53,101 bases of DNA from an uncultured Nitrospirota bacterium (GTDB lineage: Bacteria > CG2-30-53-67), in the NCBI GenBank assembly GCA_945786985.1, contig CALZGC010000161.1, forward strand, positions 1 to 53,101, in the 5' to 3' direction. Numbering within the stretch: the first letter of the stretch is position 1; each line of letters begins with the position of its first letter. The notes below the pieces were generated by a model. The model was not told the DNA's origin. It worked only from the letters and a program-made list of their open reading frames with translations, and searched no databases. Positions 35,469-43,333 of this stretch are shown here, piece by piece. Both the position numbers and the translations under genes were made by a program.

Positions 35469-35948
35469 ATGTCAGTGCAAGTCATCGGGGACGAGGCAGA
35501 GAAGATCGCCCGGATTCAAGTCGTTTCCTTTTACGTGGGCAACGAGGAGTACGCTCTCGAAATCCATGGCGTCCAGGAGATCATTCGTCTGCAGGACATG
35601 ACCCGAGTGCCCAAGACGCCGCCCTCCCTGAGCGGAGTCATCAACCTGCGCGGCCAGATTGTCCCCGTCATCGACGTCCGGGCCCGCCTTGGCATGAGTG
35701 CCCGGGACAGCGGAGGCGATCCCAGAATTGTTGTGGTGACCCATTCGGGCAAGACCGTCGGCCTCGTCGTGGATCGGATGTCGGAAGTCCTGTGGGTTGC
35801 GGAATCGTGTCTGCTTCCCCCGCCCGTCACGAGCAGCACCCACGGGCACCACGAAATGATCGAGCAGGTGGCCAAGTTGGGGGAGCGACTGTTGATCTTT
35901 CTGAATCTCGAGAAAGTGCTGGGCGCCGATGTTGCCCGGACCAGCTAA
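35469..35948 (+). CDS. cheW: Chemotaxis coupling protein CheW
   Basis: CheW (159 residues) links CheA to chemoreceptors. Typical motifs are VSFYVGNEEYALEIHGVQEI, the RVPKTPPSLSGVINLRGQIV, PVIDVRARLG stretch, and VGLVVDRMSEVL. Length is normal. The ATG at 35469 has TAGGAGAAG upstream; an in-frame ATG at 35424 lacks one. The stop TAA forms the first bases of repeat copy B, which separates this gene from the HD-GYP gene. Confidence 0.96.
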   Translation: MSVQVIGDEAEKIARIQVVSFYVGNEEYALEIHGVQEIIRLQDMTRVPKTPPSLSGVINLRGQIVPVIDVRARLGMSARDSGGDPRIVVVTHSGKTVGLVVDRMSEVLWVAESCLLPPPVTSSTHGHHEMIEQVAKLGERLLIFLNLEKVLGADVARTS

Positions 35949-36136
35949 CCCGGATATTGCATGAGTCAATCCATTACGAGGCCGGACTTGTCGCGGCGTA
36001 GCATTCTGCGAAGACGGATAGTTTGCCATATGAGGCGTTACGGAAGGTTTTCTGATAGATCTTCTGCGCCTTGCCTGGGGTGCCTCCAGGACCCTTGGGG
36101 CCTCTCATGAGGATCACGCATGCCATATCCAGGCTA
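35946..36136. repeat. Terminal-inverted-repeat (MITE-like) element, copy B, after cheW
   Basis: A 191-bp element in the opposite orientation to copy A. The left end TAACCCGGATATTGCATGAG and the right end (reverse complement TAGCCTGGATATGGCATGCG) agree at 17 of 21 positions. Both ends are TA. The block 35978-36022 (45 nt) is identical to the reverse complement of 13918-13962 in copy A, and the flanking internal sequence aligns throughout. It starts at the cheW stop codon. It has no coding capacity. Confidence 0.9.
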
Positions 36137-36227
36137 AACGTACCCGCCCCGGGCGGGAGGGGGGCGAACTCCGGTGCCGGGGCCGTCTTCTGAGTGAGCC
36201 GACCGTCTGCGAAAGGAAGCGAGAGAC

Positions 36228-37448
36228 GTGCTGAAAAAGATAGGCATTGATGAGCTGACCGTGGGAATGTATGTGGAGAAGGTCGACCGCTCCTGGCTGG
36301 AGATTCCCTATTTCCGCAAACATATCCAGTCTTCCGACCAGATAGAAACCCTCCGGAAATTCAACGTACAGGTTCTTCATATAGATACGGATCGGAGCAC
36401 ACCGGAGGAGGCGACGTCTGATGGAGAGCGGCCAGCGAAGACCTCCGGGGCACCGCGCGGGGATGAAGCAACTCCTGTAGGGGAAGCGAAGCCCGGCGGC
36501 AGGGAGGGCATCTTCGACGCCGAGAAGGTGCAGGTGTGCCGCGCCTTTCAGAAGCGGGCCGTGCAGTGCGTCAAGAAGGCCTTCGCCGCATTGGCAGCGA
36601 ATGAGCCGCCGGATATGGAGGACGCGGGGGTGGTGGTGGAGGGACTCATCGATCACATGGCCCGGGACACGGCAATCTTGACGACACTGGCCAAGCTGAA
36701 GGCTTACGACGACTACACATTTACGCACTCCGTCAATGTGACCATTTTCTCCCTCATTATCGGCAAGGCCCTTCAGTACACCCGGAGTGATCTGACCAAA
36801 CTGGGCCTCGGCGCCATGTTTCATGACATCGGCAAGACGCGAATTTCGAACGACATTCTGAACCAGCCGCGCCGGCTGGAGCCCCACGAGATGGCTCAGG
36901 TGCAGAAGCACCCGCTCTTCAGTCTGGAACTTCTCCGGGAGGTGACCGGCATGAGTGTGCACTCTCTCAGGGTTTCTCTGGAGCACCACGAGCGGGTCTC
37001 GGGGAAAGGGTATCCCCGGGGGCTCAAAGGGGCGAACATCTCCGAATTCGGCATGATCTCAAGCATCGCCGATGTTTACGATGCCATGACCACGGACCGG
37101 GTTTACCAGAAGAAAGCCCAGCCCCATTCCGCACTGGCCAGGATCTATGCCATGGCCAAGGAAGACTTCAATGTGGGGTTTGTCGAACGTTTCATTGCAA
37201 GGCTGGGTTTTTATCCGATCGGGTCGGTGGTGATCCTCACCTCCGGAGAGGTGGGGATCGTCACCGAAACCCATCTGGACCATCTGCTGTGTCCTGTGGT
37301 GATGCTGCTGCTTGACCGCACGGGCCAACGGCTCCGTTCCCCGGATTTCGTGGATCTCCTGTATGACCGGGAAAAGCGCCGTGTAAAATCGGTGGCGGGT
37401 CCCTCCCAATACGACCTTTCGGTACAGGATCTTTTGCAGCTTGGGTGA
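36228..37448 (+). CDS. HD-GYP domain protein, probable cyclic-di-GMP phosphodiesterase
   Basis: This 406-residue protein has an N-terminal DUF3391-like region (KIGIDELTVGMYVEKVDRSW) and a HD-GYP domain. The catalytic HD is at 199-200 (MFHDIGKTRISNDILNQPRR), and HHERVSGKGYPRGL begins at 253. SIADVYDAMTTDRVYQ is the other family block. Such enzymes hydrolyse c-di-GMP to GMP. It has no transmembrane segment. The start is GTG at 36228, 6 nt after a GAGAG-rich site (AAGGAAGCGAGAG). Near the flagellar genes it probably favours motility. It ends the signalling region. Confidence 0.94.
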   Translation: MLKKIGIDELTVGMYVEKVDRSWLEIPYFRKHIQSSDQIETLRKFNVQVLHIDTDRSTPEEATSDGERPAKTSGAPRGDEATPVGEAKPGGREGIFDAEKVQVCRAFQKRAVQCVKKAFAALAANEPPDMEDAGVVVEGLIDHMARDTAILTTLAKLKAYDDYTFTHSVNVTIFSLIIGKALQYTRSDLTKLGLGAMFHDIGKTRISNDILNQPRRLEPHEMAQVQKHPLFSLELLREVTGMSVHSLRVSLEHHERVSGKGYPRGLKGANISEFGMISSIADVYDAMTTDRVYQKKAQPHSALARIYAMAKEDFNVGFVERFIARLGFYPIGSVVILTSGEVGIVTETHLDHLLCPVVMLLLDRTGQRLRSPDFVDLLYDREKRRVKSVAGPSQYDLSVQDLLQLG

Positions 37449-37502
37449 CAGCGGCCGGGTCATGGGAATGGGGCGTTATAGCGTGTGGGGAGGGTTGATC
37501 AC

Positions 37503-37748
37503 ATGAGTTTCACTCTTCGAATCCGAGGCATGATGTCCCATGTGGGGATGGGGGTGCTGCGAGCCGCCAGGGGGCAGTCGGGAGTTGAGAAACAGGATCT
37601 CGTCTCCGAGCGCTCCGTGAGGCAGAGAAAACGGCGTCGCAAACGCCGTCCCCCACTCGATCAGAATCCGCTGACAGGCGACCCGTCGGAGCCCGACGGA
37701 ACGAAATGCCGACCCGATGAGGAGCGCCGGGTGGACATAATCATCTGA
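37503..37748 (+). CDS. Small basic open frame, doubtful gene
   Basis: An 81-codon frame preceded by GGGGAGGG (8 nt upstream) encodes a small protein with a very basic centre (RQRKRRRKRRPP). I do not recognise it. An open frame of similar length exists on the opposite strand over the same bases (37476-37838), so one of the two may be chance. The DNA also holds a small inverted repeat CGGCGT/ACGCCG. It could be a remnant of a mobile or repeated sequence. Confidence 0.25.
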   Translation: MSFTLRIRGMMSHVGMGVLRAARGQSGVEKQDLVSERSVRQRKRRRKRRPPLDQNPLTGDPSEPDGTKCRPDEERRVDIII

Positions 37749-37919
37749 GCACGGCCTCCCATGTCGTGGCACGATCGTTCTAACGGTGCGCCCCGTGGAT
37801 GCCCGCCGCAAGTCCAGCCCGGGCTTGCCTCGTCCCATTCATCATCCGCGCCTTCATAGATACGTCTTTCCTGTTGTCATGCCAGATCTGGTCATGCCAC
37901 ACCCCGTGGGCGAATATGC
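37749..37919. other. Gene-free stretch before the zapB-like promoter
   Basis: No gene, RNA or clear terminator is seen. Together with the doubtful small frame it makes a 540-nt gap between the HD-GYP gene and the cell-division genes. A sigma-54-like string TGGCACGATCGTTCTA at 37767 lacks the essential GC at -12 and is not counted. Confidence 0.5.
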
Positions 37920-37948
37920 TTGACACGTTACTTTTAAGGTTATATTAT
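37920..37948 (+). promoter_or_regulatory. Strong sigma-70-type promoter for the zapB-like/zapA unit
   Basis: TTGACA (37920-37925) and TATTAT (37943-37948) are separated by exactly 17 nt, with AT-rich flanks that contrast with the GC-rich surroundings. Transcription should start near 37955, about 34 nt before the zapB-like gene. This is the clearest vegetative promoter in the window. Confidence 0.85.
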
Positions 37949-37988
37949 AGATTTACATTGTAAGCATCCGAAATATTGAGGGTTTTGG

Positions 37989-38303
37989 ATGGCAAGCCTC
38001 CCCCTAGACGAACTCAGTCAGAAAATTCGAGATGTAGTCGATCTGGTTTCAGCTCTGCGGATTGAAAACGCTGCGCTGCAGGGCGATCTGGCCGAAATCC
38101 GGCGCCGTCTTGCCCAAAAGGAGCGCAAGGGGCCGGTATCTAAGGCCGATTCGGAGACCGGGACCCGTCTACGCAGGGAGTTGTCGCAGCTTCGTAAGGA
38201 GCGCAAAATGGTCAGACGAAAGGTCTCGGATGTCTTGAAGAAACTCGAAGCGGTGCAGCTGCAGGATGCCACCGTTCAGCCCGAACTGTTCCTGGACGAT
38301 TAG
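37989..38303 (+). CDS. Small coiled-coil protein, ZapB-like
   Basis: This 104-residue protein is almost entirely predicted coiled coil (LVSALRIENAALQGDLAEIR; LRRELSQLRKERKMVRRKVS) and ends in an acidic tail. Its place directly upstream of zapA suggests a ZapB-like division factor or another Z-ring partner. Sequence similarity alone cannot prove that because coiled coils resemble each other. ATG at 37989 follows GAGGG. It is followed by an 85-nt gap and zapA on the same transcript. Confidence 0.75.
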   Translation: MASLPLDELSQKIRDVVDLVSALRIENAALQGDLAEIRRRLAQKERKGPVSKADSETGTRLRRELSQLRKERKMVRRKVSDVLKKLEAVQLQDATVQPELFLDD

Positions 38304-38388
38304 GGGCGCCCGCCGCAGTGGGTCTGCCGATTGTGGCAGAGGAGCCGAATCCTTTCGGCCGGGTTCGATGATATCCCGGAGGGGATCC

Positions 38389-38676
38389 ATGGCCAACCAA
38401 GTCAATGTCAAGATTTTCGGGCAGGATTTCACCATCAAGGGAGAAGATCCCCCAGAGTACGTTGAAAGTCTTGCCGAATTCGTAGACAAGAAGATGCGGG
38501 AAGTGGCTTCGGCATCTTCGGTGATTACGTCGCACAAGGTGGCCATCCTGACGGCCATCAATATCGCCGATGAGCTCTTCAGGCTCCGACAGGAAACCGG
38601 CGAGGGTCCGGAAGACCTGCAGCGGGCAGCGTCAGAATGGCTCGAATCCCTGGACAAGGTATTGAAAGACAAGTAA
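38389..38676 (+). CDS. zapA: Cell division protein ZapA
   Basis: ZapA (95 residues) cross-links FtsZ filaments at the division site. The N-terminal fold (VNVKIFGQDFTIKGEDPPEY, VESLAEFVDKKMREV) and the following helix (TSHKVAILTAINIADELFRL) are characteristic. Length is normal. The ATG at 38389 follows GGAGGGGA. Adjacency to a 6S RNA gene is the arrangement known from many proteobacteria and supports both calls. Confidence 0.93.
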   Translation: MANQVNVKIFGQDFTIKGEDPPEYVESLAEFVDKKMREVASASSVITSHKVAILTAINIADELFRLRQETGEGPEDLQRAASEWLESLDKVLKDK

Positions 38677-38718
38677 TCGGGGCTCTGCCAAAAACGGACG
38701 GCCCCGTTGTTTTATCTA

Positions 38719-38748
38719 TTGACTTCACGGTCCTTCCTGCGGTATATA
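38719..38748 (+). promoter_or_regulatory. Sigma-70-type promoter for 6S RNA
   Basis: TTGACT (38719-38724) and TATATA (38743-38748, or TATATT two bases on) are spaced by 18 nt. The promoter begins 42 nt after the zapA stop and would start transcription near 38756. A dedicated strong promoter is typical for 6S RNA, which would otherwise be read through from zapA. Confidence 0.75.
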
Positions 38749-38755
38749 TTGAGCG

Positions 38756-38962
38756 GAACAAGAAGTCGGCAGGCATAAGTATCCCCTGCCTTACAGGTGA
38801 TGATCGGATGTGTTTTGAGCCAACACATTTTTGAAGGGGAACTAGCTCTGAAGATGGTGTGCATGCCCACCTTTCGGGGGGAAGCCTGAAGTCTTTAATC
38901 ATAGTTCCCACCTGATTATCAGGTTCAAAAAATATCGGTCACACGGTAAGGCGGGGGGCTTT
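38756..38962 (+). ncRNA. ssrS: 6S RNA (SsrS), RNA polymerase regulator
   Basis: The closing stem is a perfect 12 bp: CCCCTGCCTTAC (38783-38794) with GTAAGGCGGGG read through 38946-38957 (one G-U). Inside, GGGAACTA (38837-38844) pairs with TAGTTCCC (38902-38909); ATGTGTT/AACACAT and ACCTGA/TCAGGT make smaller stems. The motif GGGAAGCCTGAAGTC strongly resembles GAGAAGCCTTAAAACT of E. coli 6S RNA. Position directly after zapA and the total size near 200 nt agree. The exact 5' and 3' ends are inferred. 6S RNA binds sigma-70 holoenzyme by imitating an open promoter. Confidence 0.8.
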
Positions 38963-39497
38963 TCACATAGAGAAAACAAGAGTCTTAAAGTCCAAGTAGG
39001 ATTCTTAGCAACGCGAGTAGCTGACACGAACTGGCAAGCATCAAAGCCTGAAGGATGCGTGGAGAGGGATTGGCGGCGATTTCTTTGAGAGCGCCGTAAT
39101 TCCGGGAGACGAACAACAGGGACGGGAAACGTAAATATAATCAGTGCAGAAGCATTGCAAATATGAAGATGATGGCAAGATATTTTCCTGAACGAGCATG
39201 CCGGTACGGTCAAGGTTTTTGGAGGCAAGAGGGAGTTGACGTCGGCCAACAAACCTGCGACGAAAGGTCCGGTGCCTGCTGTTTCCAACCCTGTTCTGTC
39301 CTGCTTTCCTGTTTCATGACCCGCTCCTGCCTGTCGGCATTTGCCTGACGGCATCTTTCAAAGGCTCTGAAAGACGGATGCCCACGCAGCGCCTGGTTGT
39401 GTAACCATCCGTGCATGCCCCAATCTCCAGAGTTGTCGGCTGACCGCGTCTATATTCTCATTGCAAGAGAAAATACCCGGGGGAGACGAGGCAAGCC
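38963..39497. other. 535-nt gene-free region between 6S RNA and rarA
   Basis: No convincing gene lies here. Open frames on both strands (for example 38899-39354 on -) have poor ribosome-binding sites and overlap the 6S RNA or each other. A TATAAT at 39136-39141 lacks a matching -35. GCATCTTTC/GAAAGA-GGATGC near 39350-39390 forms an imperfect hairpin. In many proteobacteria a 5-formyltetrahydrofolate cyclo-ligase gene follows 6S RNA; none is seen here. The region may hold an unrecognised RNA or be gene debris. Confidence 0.5.
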
Positions 39498-40844
39498 ATG
39501 GAGCTCTTTCCGCAAGAGATCCCGGATGATCAGGATCAGGGGGCTCCGCTTGCCTGGCGGATGCGTCCCCGGTCTCTGGACGAATTCGAAGGACAGCACC
39601 ACCTGCTCGCACCGGGAAAACCACTCCGCAAGGCCATCGAGGGAGACCGTCTCTCGTCTCTCGTTTTCTATGGGCCGCCCGGAACCGGCAAAACAGCACT
39701 GGCCTATCTGATTGCCCGCCGCACCGGCAGTGCCTTCGCTGTGTTGAACGCGGTGACGGCCGGTGTGGCCGACATCCGCAAGTGTGTTTCGGAGGCCGCG
39801 GCCAGGCGGCATCGGGATCAGCAGCGGACGATTCTTTTCATCGATGAGATTCATCGCTTCAACAAAGTCCAGCAGGACGCCCTGCTTCCGGACGTGGAAA
39901 ACGGCAACGTCACGCTGATCGGCGCCTCCACGGAAAATCCTTTCTTTGCTCTGATCCCGGCACTCCGTTCCCGCTCTCAGATCCTCGAATTCAAACCACT
40001 AGACCGAGAAGCACTGCTGCGCATCGCCCGACGGGGCTTGGCGGATTCGGTGAGAGGGCTTGGCCGGTTGGGGGTGCGGATGGACGAAGACGCACTGGAT
40101 TACCTGGTCCGACTGGCCGACGGGGATGCCCGAAAGCTGCTGAACACTCTCGAGATTGGTGCCGAGACGGCGACACCGACACCCACGCAGGAGGGTGTCG
40201 TGTTTGATCTGGCGCTTGCGTCGCAGGTCCTCCAGAAGCGAGCCCTGCAGTACGATAAGGACGGCGATGCCCACTATGACACGGCGTCAGCCTTCATCAA
40301 GAGTATGCGCGGCTCCGATCCCGACGCGGCGGTCTATTATCTGGCCTGGATGCTCGAGGCTGGGGAAGATCCCCGCTTCATTGCGCGACGGATCGTCATT
40401 TGCGCTTCAGAGGACGTCGGCAACGCAGACCCTCGGGCGCTGCTGATCGCGGAAGCTGCGCTGCGGAGTGTGGAACGGATCGGAATGCCCGAGGCGAGGA
40501 TCGTGCTCGCCCAGGCGGTCACATACATTGCCACGGCGCCGAAGAGCAATGCGGCCTATCTCGCCATTGAAGGGGCCCTGACAGATGTTCGCTCGGGAGA
40601 GAATTTAATCATTCCGGCCTTTCTCAGGGATGCCAGCTATCGGGGGGCCGGTGCCCTGGGCAGAGGGGTGGGGTATCGGTATCCCCACGACTACCCGGGA
40701 CATTTTGTGGCGCAGAAGTATCTTGCCGAGAAACGGGATTATTACCGACCGTCGGACCAGGGTTATGAAAAGAAACTGCAGGAAAGACTGAGGATGTGGC
40801 ATCAGAAAGAGCCCGGCGGATTTCACAAGCAGGCGGGCTCCTAG
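39498..40844 (+). CDS. rarA: Replication-associated recombination protein RarA (MgsA), AAA+ ATPase
   Basis: RarA (448 residues) acts at stalled replication forks as a DnaX-like AAA+ ATPase that binds SSB and DNA ends. Walker A GPPGTGKT is at 59-66, Walker B in [14 protein letters not shown], sensor 1 in [20 protein letters not shown] with SRSQILEF, and the C-terminal tetramerisation domain includes [20 protein letters not shown] and [16 protein letters not shown]. Length is normal. The ATG at 39498 has AGACGAGG upstream. A small hairpin follows the stop. Confidence 0.96.
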   Translation: MELFPQEIPDDQDQGAPLAWRMRPRSLDEFEGQHHLLAPGKPLRKAIEGDRLSSLVFYGPPGTGKTALAYLIARRTGSAFAVLNAVTAGVADIRKCVSEAAARRHRDQQRTILFIDEIHRFNKVQQDALLPDVENGNVTLIGASTENPFFALIPALRSRSQILEFKPLDREALLRIARRGLADSVRGLGRLGVRMDEDALDYLVRLADGDARKLLNTLEIGAETATPTPTQEGVVFDLALASQVLQKRALQYDKDGDAHYDTASAFIKSMRGSDPDAAVYYLAWMLEAGEDPRFIARRIVICASEDVGNADPRALLIAEAALRSVERIGMPEARIVLAQAVTYIATAPKSNAAYLAIEGALTDVRSGENLIIPAFLRDASYRGAGALGRGVGYRYPHDYPGHFVAQKYLAEKRDYYRPSDQGYEKKLQERLRMWHQKEPGGFHKQAGS

Positions 40845-40849
40845 AAGTC

Positions 40850-40868
40850 GAGCGCCCCTGTGGCGCTC
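40850..40868. other. Hairpin between rarA and rny
   Basis: GAGCGCC (40850-40856) and GGCGCTC (40862-40868) pair around CCTGT, 6 nt after the rarA stop. There is no U-run, so its role as a terminator is uncertain. The rny gene begins 42 nt later. Confidence 0.45.
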
Positions 40869-40910
40869 CTGTGCAGAAAACCTCCCAACATTGCGATACG
40901 ATAGAAGGGG

Positions 40911-42485
40911 GTGGCGACCATCAAACCAGAAATGCTAAATGTCATATGGGCACTCCTCGCGGGGATCGTCGGAATATTCGCAGGACTGCTCATCAACAGG
41001 AAGGTGCAGCAAAAGGGGATTGACAACGCCAACAGGGAGGCGAACGCCATTGTGGTGGACGCGCAGCGTCAATCCGAGCAAATCCTGAAGGAAGCCCGGG
41101 TGGAGGCCAAGGAGCATGTCTATCAGGCACGGTCCGAGTTCGAGAAGGAGACGAAAGAAATTCGTTCGGAACTCAAGACCCGGGAAAACCGGCTGGCCCA
41201 GAAAGAGGAAAACAATGAGAAGCGCTTTGCGCTGATTGAAAAGAAGGATATGGAGCTCAAAGGGAGGGAGAAAGGGCTCGGCAAGCTGGAGCAGCGTGTT
41301 CAGGAAAAAGAGGCGAAATACAACGAGGCTTTGGCCGAGCAGATTCAGCGTCTGGAGAAGATCTCGGGCATGTCCTCGGAGGAAGCGAAAAGAATGCTCA
41401 TGAAGAGCCTCGAGGAGGAGGCCCGATACGAATCGGCCAAGACCGTCAACCGGATCATCGAGGAAGCCCGGGAGGGTGCCGAAAAGGAGGCCAAGAATAT
41501 TATGGCGCTGGCCACCCAGCGGTGTGCCGCCGATTTCACCTCCGAGATGACGGTGTCCGTCGTGAACCTTCCGAGCGATGAGATGAAAGGAAGGATCATC
41601 GGACGGGAAGGGCGTAACATCCGGTCCCTGGAGGCTGCGACGGGCATCGATCTGATCATTGACGATACGCCGCAGGCGGTCATTCTCTCCGGCTTCGATC
41701 CGGTGCGACGGGAAGTGGCGCGCCTCTCTCTGGAGCGGCTGGTGAGTGATGGGCGCATTCATCCGGCCCGCATCGAGGAGGTGGTCCAGAAAGTCGGTAA
41801 GGAAGTACAGCAGTCCATCAAGGACGAAGGGGAGAAGGTTGCGCTGGATGTGGGCGTCCTCAGTGTGCATCCGGAGATCATCAAGCTGATCGGGCGTCTC
41901 AAGTATCGGACCAGTTACGGTCAGAATATGCTGAACCATTCCACCGAGGTGGCCCACCTCTGCGGGGTGATGGCCTCTGAGCTGCAATTGGACGTGGCGC
42001 TTGCCAAACGGGCAGGGCTGCTTCACGATATCGGCAAAGCCGTGGATCACGAAATGGAAGGCACCCACTCCTCTATCGGTGGGGATCTCGCGAGGAAGTA
42101 CGGTGAGGATCCGAAAGTCATCAATGCCATCGCGTCTCACCACGACGACATCGAAGCCATTTGTCCGGAATCCGTCCTGGTCGCGGCGGCGGATGCCCTT
42201 TCGGCTGCTCGGCCTGGCGCGCGCAAGGAGAGTCTCGACTCCTATCTGAAGCGGCTGCACCAGCTGGAAGAGATTGCCAATGCCTTCGACGGCGTTGAGA
42301 AATCATATGCCATCCAGGCGGGCCGGGAGATTCGTATCATCGTGGAGAACGATCAGGTTTCGGATGACCGGGCATCGATGCTCGTGAAAGATATCTGCAA
42401 GAAGATCGAGCAGGAACTGGCCTATCCAGGCAAAATCAAGGTAACGGTGATTCGGGAGAGCCGGTTTGTGGAGTACGCCAAGTAG
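40911..42485 (+). CDS. rny: Ribonuclease Y
   Basis: RNase Y (524 residues) is a membrane-anchored endoribonuclease that starts mRNA decay. It has an N-terminal helix ([18 protein letters not shown]), a long coiled coil (about 40-190), a KH domain ([20 protein letters not shown]) and an HD domain ([20 protein letters not shown]). Domain order and length are standard. Two starts are possible: GTG at 40911, with AAGGGGG very close, or ATG at 40932 without a clear site. I give the longer one. Found in deltaproteobacteria and Gram-positives rather than enterics. Confidence 0.95.
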   Translation: MATIKPEMLNVIWALLAGIVGIFAGLLINRKVQQKGIDNANREANAIVVDAQRQSEQILKEARVEAKEHVYQARSEFEKETKEIRSELKTRENRLAQKEENNEKRFALIEKKDMELKGREKGLGKLEQRVQEKEAKYNEALAEQIQRLEKISGMSSEEAKRMLMKSLEEEARYESAKTVNRIIEEAREGAEKEAKNIMALATQRCAADFTSEMTVSVVNLPSDEMKGRIIGREGRNIRSLEAATGIDLIIDDTPQAVILSGFDPVRREVARLSLERLVSDGRIHPARIEEVVQKVGKEVQQSIKDEGEKVALDVGVLSVHPEIIKLIGRLKYRTSYGQNMLNHSTEVAHLCGVMASELQLDVALAKRAGLLHDIGKAVDHEMEGTHSSIGGDLARKYGEDPKVINAIASHHDDIEAICPESVLVAAADALSAARPGARKESLDSYLKRLHQLEEIANAFDGVEKSYAIQAGREIRIIVENDQVSDDRASMLVKDICKKIEQELAYPGKIKVTVIRESRFVEYAK

Positions 42486-42550
42486 GCGCGGGGCCCCCGT
42501 GCATCTCGGGCTCCCCTGCCTTGTGACCAACCCCCGCAGGAAGGCGAGGC

Positions 42551-43333
42551 GTGAAGATACTTTTCATTGGTGACGTCGTAGGACGGCCCGGGCGCCAGAT
42601 TGCCGCGCGCCTTCTGCCCCGTCTGATCACTCGCTTCAACGTGGATCTCTGCGTCGCCAATTGTGAAAATGCTGCGGCCGGTTTTGGTCTCACACCGAAG
42701 GTTTACGAGCAATTGAAGGCCATGGAAATTGCCGTGATCACCTCAGGGAACCACATCTGGAACAAGCGGGAAATCTACCCCCTGCTCGACGAGCACGACG
42801 CACTGCTGCGGCCGGCCAACTATCCCGAAGGGGTGCCGGGCCACGGCAGCTGTGTGGTCTCCACTTACGCCGGCGAGCGGGTGGCTGTGCTCAATCTCAT
42901 GGGGCGGGTTTTCCTGCACGCCCTCGATTGTCCTTTTCGGTGTGCTGAAGCGGAGGTGGCGAAGCTGCGAGAGGAGGCGGATGTGGTGGTTGTAGACTTT
43001 CATGCAGAAGCCACCTCTGAGAAAATCGCCATGGGCTGGTTTCTCGATGGCCGCGTGAGCGCCGTCCTCGGGACCCATACCCACGTGCAGACCGCGGACG
43101 CCGCCATTTTGCCGGGCGGCACCGCGTACATGACCGACCTGGGGATGACGGGTCCGCGCAATTCGGTCATCGGCGTGAACAAGGATATCATCATCGAGAA
43201 ATACCTGTACCAGATTCCCAAACGATTCGACACGGCCAAAGGTCCCTCCATTCTCTCCGGTGCAGTGGTCGATATCGACGGCAAGTCGGGGCGGGCCAAC
43301 AGCATTCTCCCCATTCGTATGGAGGATGAGTGA
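42551..43333 (+). CDS. ymdB: Metallophosphoesterase of the YmdB family (TIGR00282)
   Basis: YmdB-type proteins (260 residues here) are di-metal phosphodiesterases; the Bacillus relative hydrolyses 2',3'-cyclic nucleotides and affects biofilm and motility genes. Metal ligands lie in MKILFIGDVVGRPGRQ, NCENAAAGFGLTP, TSGNHIWNK and VDFHAEATSEK ... GTHTHVQTAD. The next-to-rny position is common in bacteria. Start is GTG at 42551, 6 nt after a GGAAGGCGAGG-like site. It is directly followed by xseA. Confidence 0.93.
   Translation: MKILFIGDVVGRPGRQIAARLLPRLITRFNVDLCVANCENAAAGFGLTPKVYEQLKAMEIAVITSGNHIWNKREIYPLLDEHDALLRPANYPEGVPGHGSCVVSTYAGERVAVLNLMGRVFLHALDCPFRCAEAEVAKLREEADVVVVDFHAEATSEKIAMGWFLDGRVSAVLGTHTHVQTADAAILPGGTAYMTDLGMTGPRNSVIGVNKDIIIEKYLYQIPKRFDTAKGPSILSGAVVDIDGKSGRANSILPIRMEDE

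Noticed and set aside
35792-36001. A small frame ending in HESIHYEAGLVAA in repeat copy B (and a similar end near 13939 in copy A)
   Set aside because: It arises from the repeat element itself and runs into cheW in another frame. It is probably not a protein.
37767-37782. Sigma-54-like TGGCACG-N4-TTCTA upstream of the zapB-like gene
   Set aside because: The -12 GC, essential for sigma-54, is absent, and a much better sigma-70 promoter lies downstream.
38899-39354. A 151-codon open frame on the - strand between rarA and zapA
   Set aside because: It has a weak ribosome-binding site, overlaps the 6S RNA and shows no recognisable domain.
39433-39456. TTGTCG and TATATT as a promoter for rarA
   Set aside because: The spacer is only 12 nt, too short for a sigma-70 promoter.
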